From an uncultured Bacteroidaceae bacterium (GTDB lineage: Bacteria > Bacteroidota > Bacteroidia > Bacteroidales > Bacteroidaceae): a stretch of 56,218 nucleotides of DNA. Within the stretch, counting starts at the first letter, position 1, and each line of letters starts with the position of its first letter. The stretch is taken from positions 1 through 56,218 of the forward strand of contig CALUJO010000012.1 of the NCBI GenBank assembly GCA_944320965.1. The letters run 5' to 3'. Made by a program: the position numbers and the translations under genes. The notes under the pieces are model-generated. The model saw nothing but the letters and a program-made list of their open reading frames with translations. It had not been told where the DNA came from and searched no databases. Below, piece after piece: positions 53,196 to 56,218 of this stretch.

Positions 53196-53608
53196 AATAA
53201 TTGTTGATTTAAAGTTTGTGCTAAAATACAAATTATTTTGATTTATGAACAATAGTTGTGCAGGTTAAACATCAAAAAAGAATCTATGTTATATAAAAAA
53301 CTGTTGTCGGCGTATGGTTTTTGTCTCATTATAATACAATATGCTATTTGTGTATAGCTTCAAGTCCTTTTAAAACAAGCGGATTTGGATAATTTATAGC
53401 ATAAAATCTTCTTTTGTTAATAGCCTGATAAATAAAAATTTAAAGTGCTTCTATATGTCAATATATAATACTATATTTGGGAGTAACCAAAATTATATAA
53501 TTATGAAAAACTTTATCTATTTATTTATTTGCCTTGTTAAACATTGACAAATGCTTAAATAAAATCGGATTACATTATCAAGAGTTGATAATTAAAATAT
53601 GCTGGCTT
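53196..53608. other. AT-rich intergenic region with aborted leader ORF
   Basis: This 413-bp spacer has no long ORF. At 53504-53548 a 14-codon ORF (MKNFIYLFICLVKH) looks like the start of a signal peptide that stops at once. It may be a leader peptide or the remnant of a secreted-protein gene lost upstream of the paralogue pair. No repeat of the 21-nt family is present. Confidence 0.4.
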
Positions 53609-55033
53609 ATGAAAAAGTATTTATTTACACTAATGTTTGTTCTTTTTGGCGCAAGCGCTGTTATGGGGCAGGAGACAAAGGTTCCGGATGCATTTGATTG
53701 CGAGGAGGCTTATTGGATTACTGAGATGCCGGACGAATATCTTATATTCCCGTCACAACTTATGGTATATCGTCTGTGTAACGATACAGTTATAGATGGT
53801 AAAGTATGGAAGAAAATGTATTCGCACCAGATTGAATTTAGTGATATCAAAGCAATGACTCCGGATGTTAATGGACTTGATTATGGTAATCCTGTCGGAT
53901 GTGTCCACAATGACAAAGGCAAGATATATGGGATAGTTCTGAATCCTGAAGGCTTCATGCATCCTACATTTATTGAGAATAAGTCTCCGGTATTGCTGTA
54001 TGATTTCAGTAAGGAAGTAGGAGATTATGTGGAAATATATGATTTGGAAGAACATAGCGATACGTATGGCGAAGTTATAAGGCATTCAGAAGTCCTTTCG
54101 GATGTATGGAATGGCTATGAAAGGAAATATTATATTTATTATGGCAAACTTGTAGATGGAATAGGCGATGTATATAACGGTCCTTTCGGTCCTATTCAAT
54201 TAATGGTTTCGGGTGATAATCCAGTATTACATTGGTGCAGTGCGGACGGCGTGGATATTTATGGAAACTTGATCAATGGAAGATATAAATATGTTTATGA
54301 TTTATTCTATGCCCCGTACTTATATAATGTTAACCTTTATAGTTCTCCCAAATGGATTATAGGAAGAGTGAAGGATGACAAGGTAGTAGAGACCTATACG
54401 TTGAGTGTAAATGGTAAGAATGTTGTTTCAAGTCTTAATCCAACGGAAAAGGAAGTTATAAGTTTTGCATGGGATTATAATAATTATTTTTCCAACGGAA
54501 AACTCTATTGCAAGATAGGTGATACCCAGCATCTTCTTTATAATTTCAAGATGCAGGTTGGTGATACATTTGACAATGGGACGAAGAGTATGACCGTTAC
54601 TTCCGTAGATACTATGATGATAGAGGGCTTCGAACGCCCGGTCCTGACTTTTGACAACGGCGAACAATGGATTGACGGACTGGGAAGTACACGCGGACTG
54701 CTTTCTCCCGTAACAGAGGACAGCGAGGGGTATGAGGAAGTGCTACTCTCCTGCGTTGCCGGTGGAACCGTAATGTATGTGAACCCAGAATACGGCAGCG
54801 GCATAAATGAAACGGAATACTTGAAGAGTGAAATCCGTCTGAACGGAACCGTGCTTGAAATAACCGCACCGGAAGATGCCTCCCACACTGTGGTTGTATA
54901 TGATGCAGGAGGCAATGCCGTGGTTCATAAGACTTTTGACGGAGCAGAATATACCTTGTCAGTATCTTCACTTGAGCAGGGTGTCTATATCGTTGCTGTT
55001 GACGGTATTGCTTGTGGAAAGATTGTCTTATAA
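53609..55033 (+). CDS. secreted protein with T9SS-type C-terminal domain, paralogue 1
   Basis: The ATG at 53609 (MKKYLFTLMFVLFGASAVMGQ) gives a clear signal peptide cleaved near residue 21; the open frame upstream is not family-like. The 474-residue product has a long beta-rich body with many aromatic residues. It ends in a segment of about 65 residues (VLEITAPEDASHTVVVYDAGG ... LEQGVYIVAVDG..CGKIVL) that resembles the type A sorting domain of type IX secretion cargo. I do not recognise the body. A second, near-identical-ended copy follows 61 bp downstream. Confidence 0.78.
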   Translation: MKKYLFTLMFVLFGASAVMGQETKVPDAFDCEEAYWITEMPDEYLIFPSQLMVYRLCNDTVIDGKVWKKMYSHQIEFSDIKAMTPDVNGLDYGNPVGCVHNDKGKIYGIVLNPEGFMHPTFIENKSPVLLYDFSKEVGDYVEIYDLEEHSDTYGEVIRHSEVLSDVWNGYERKYYIYYGKLVDGIGDVYNGPFGPIQLMVSGDNPVLHWCSADGVDIYGNLINGRYKYVYDLFYAPYLYNVNLYSSPKWIIGRVKDDKVVETYTLSVNGKNVVSSLNPTEKEVISFAWDYNNYFSNGKLYCKIGDTQHLLYNFKMQVGDTFDNGTKSMTVTSVDTMMIEGFERPVLTFDNGEQWIDGLGSTRGLLSPVTEDSEGYEEVLLSCVAGGTVMYVNPEYGSGINETEYLKSEIRLNGTVLEITAPEDASHTVVVYDAGGNAVVHKTFDGAEYTLSVSSLEQGVYIVAVDGIACGKIVL

Positions 55034-55094
55034 AATCAGACAAATTGCTAAATGTTGTATTTATAGTTATAAATAATTAATAAAAACTTGGCTT

Positions 55095-56218
55095 ATGAAA
55101 AAGTATGTATTTACACTAATGTTTGTCCTTTTTGGCGCAAGCGCTGTTTTGGGGCAGGAGACAAAGGCTCCGGATGCATTTGATTGTGAGGACAGTTGTT
55201 GGCTCACATGTTTGCCCAAAGAGGATTTCCCTTTTCCTGAATATATTATGGCTTATCGTATGTGTAATGATACTGTCATAGACGGCGATGTCTGGCGAAA
55301 ACTGTATTCGTATAAAGTTCGCTACGATGAGTTTAGATCAATGAATATTGATTTTCCGAATCTTGAATATGGTGATGCGGTAGGATGTATAAGAAGTGAG
55401 AAAGGTAAGGTTTATGGGATAGTTCTGAATCCTGAAGGCTTTATGTATCATGCATCTGTTGAGGCTAACTTTCCGGTGTTGCTTTATGATTTCAGTAAGG
55501 AGGTCGGTGAATATGTAAATATAGGCAGTGATGAAAACCCGATAAATGAAGAAATGGTTCTTGATGAGATTGGCGGATATAGCAGAAAGTCGTATGGACA
55601 ATGTGTTGAGGGTATTGGCAGTTTGCTTGGTGGGCCTTTCGGTCCTGTTCAGGTATATGTCACCGGAGACAATCCGAGTCTGCTGTATTGCAGTGCTGAT
55701 GGGGAAACCATATATGGAAGTATTCCGGTAGAAAAACTGAAGTATGCTTATGATTTGTTTGCTACCTCTTTCAATCAGGATTACAGAGATGCCAGATGGG
55801 TGGTAGGAAGAATCAAAGATGGCAAGGTGACAGAGACATATACATTGAGCAGGCAAAGGGGGGAGGACCCATATTCGAGACAGTATATCATTTCAAGTCT
55901 TGACCCGAAAGATGAGAAAGACATAAGTTATGGCGGTGGATATTATAATCCCAACGGAAAGCTATATTGCAAGATAGGTGAAACCCAGCATCTTCTTTAT
56001 AATTTCAAGATGCAGGTTGGTGAAACCTTTGACAATGGAACGAAGAGTATGACCGTTACTTCCGTAGATACTATGATGATAGAAGGTTTCGAACGTCCGG
56101 TTCTGACTTTTGACAACGGCGAGCAATGGATTGACGGACTTGGAAGTACACGCGGACTGCTTTCTCCCGTAACAGAGGACAGCGAGGGGTATGAGGAAGT
56201 GCTACTCTCCTGCGTTGC
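55095..56218 (+). CDS. secreted protein paralogue 2, cut by window end
   Basis: ATG 55095 begins a signal peptide almost identical to that of paralogue 1 (MKKYVFTLMFVLFGASAVLGQ). The gene runs open to the window edge without a stop (374 codons seen). The body shares NDTVIDG, KGKIYGIVLNPEGFM-like (KGKVYGIVLNPEGFM) and GPFGP motifs at moderate identity. From about 55952 it is nearly identical in DNA to 54496-54778 of paralogue 1. The expected C-terminal sorting domain lies beyond the window. Confidence 0.75.
   Translation, partial: MKKYVFTLMFVLFGASAVLGQETKAPDAFDCEDSCWLTCLPKEDFPFPEYIMAYRMCNDTVIDGDVWRKLYSYKVRYDEFRSMNIDFPNLEYGDAVGCIRSEKGKVYGIVLNPEGFMYHASVEANFPVLLYDFSKEVGEYVNIGSDENPINEEMVLDEIGGYSRKSYGQCVEGIGSLLGGPFGPVQVYVTGDNPSLLYCSADGETIYGSIPVEKLKYAYDLFATSFNQDYRDARWVVGRIKDGKVTETYTLSRQRGEDPYSRQYIISSLDPKDEKDISYGGGYYNPNGKLYCKIGETQHLLYNFKMQVGETFDNGTKSMTVTSVDTMMIEGFERPVLTFDNGEQWIDGLGSTRGLLSPVTEDSEGYEEVLLSCV

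Overview
The window is a stretch of chromosome from a Bacteroidota organism, almost certainly order Bacteroidales (Bacteroides/Prevotella-like). The evidence is gene content (DUF4136, DUF4251 and DUF3256 proteins, PorQ, an ExbB/ExbD operon with two ExbDs, RNase Y next to ZapA, a folP-cdaA pair) and repeated promoter-like sequences of the Bacteroidota form TTTG-N18-20-TAnnTTTG. Shine-Dalgarno sequences are mostly weak, and bases are moderately AT-rich.

Layout. 1-4033: small membrane protein, coiled-coil protein, zapA, rny and a flavodoxin/ferredoxin protein. 4136-13634 (all leftward): der, era, fabH, rpmF, DUF177, an orphan histidine kinase, sdaA, an MsbA-like ABC exporter and efp. 13826-13981: rpmH. 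14333-24005: a 9.66-kb integrated mobile element (below). 23996-24068: initiator tRNA-fMet. 24161-32684: murF, folP-cdaA, pncB plus an HD protein, three envelope proteins, a TPR protein and ribH. 32737-33016: Tyr, Gly and Arg tRNAs. 33257-34498: a frameshifted Crp/Fnr regulator, a DUF4405 membrane protein and tRNA-Leu. 34796-36496: a KdsC-like phosphatase, a decayed gene and a DUF115-like protein. 36603-42784 (leftward): pfkA, UDP-xylose synthase, ugd, ispH, cmk and porQ. 43070-48337 (rightward): tonB, polyprenyl synthetase, tatD, tRNA-Ser and exbB-(membrane protein)-exbD-exbD. 48711-56218: lipoprotein, Omp85-type barrel, HAD hydrolase, DUF3256 protein, manC, and two tandem secreted paralogues, the second cut by the window end.

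Mobile element. A tyrosine recombinase gene lies beside tRNA-fMet. A 16-bp direct repeat (TTTTAGTTGCGGAGGC) at 14333-14348 and 23990-24005 marks the ends; the right copy covers the tRNA 3' end. The cargo is a hicAB toxin-antitoxin pair, a coiled-coil lipoprotein, three small overlapping ORFs behind a large inverted repeat, a 1248-residue tail tape measure protein and one further tail-type protein. No terminase, portal, capsid, lysis or replication gene is visible. It is either a strongly reduced prophage or a satellite that carries only tail-length and tail-tip functions. This is the strongest candidate for something undescribed.

A second candidate is a family of short tandem arrays found only in backbone spacers (174-236, 14070-14181, 33089-33152, 40102-40166). 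Each array is 3-5 units of 21-24 nt, and the units are imperfect palindromes, clearest as AACCGAAGGCTTCGGTT.

The backbone genes are mostly housekeeping: ribosome-associated GTPases, fatty acid, folate, isoprenoid, riboflavin and NAD metabolism, peptidoglycan synthesis, c-di-AMP and sugar nucleotides. To these are added envelope energisation (Ton system) and secretion (PorQ, with a C-terminal domain resembling T9SS sorting domains on the terminal paralogues).
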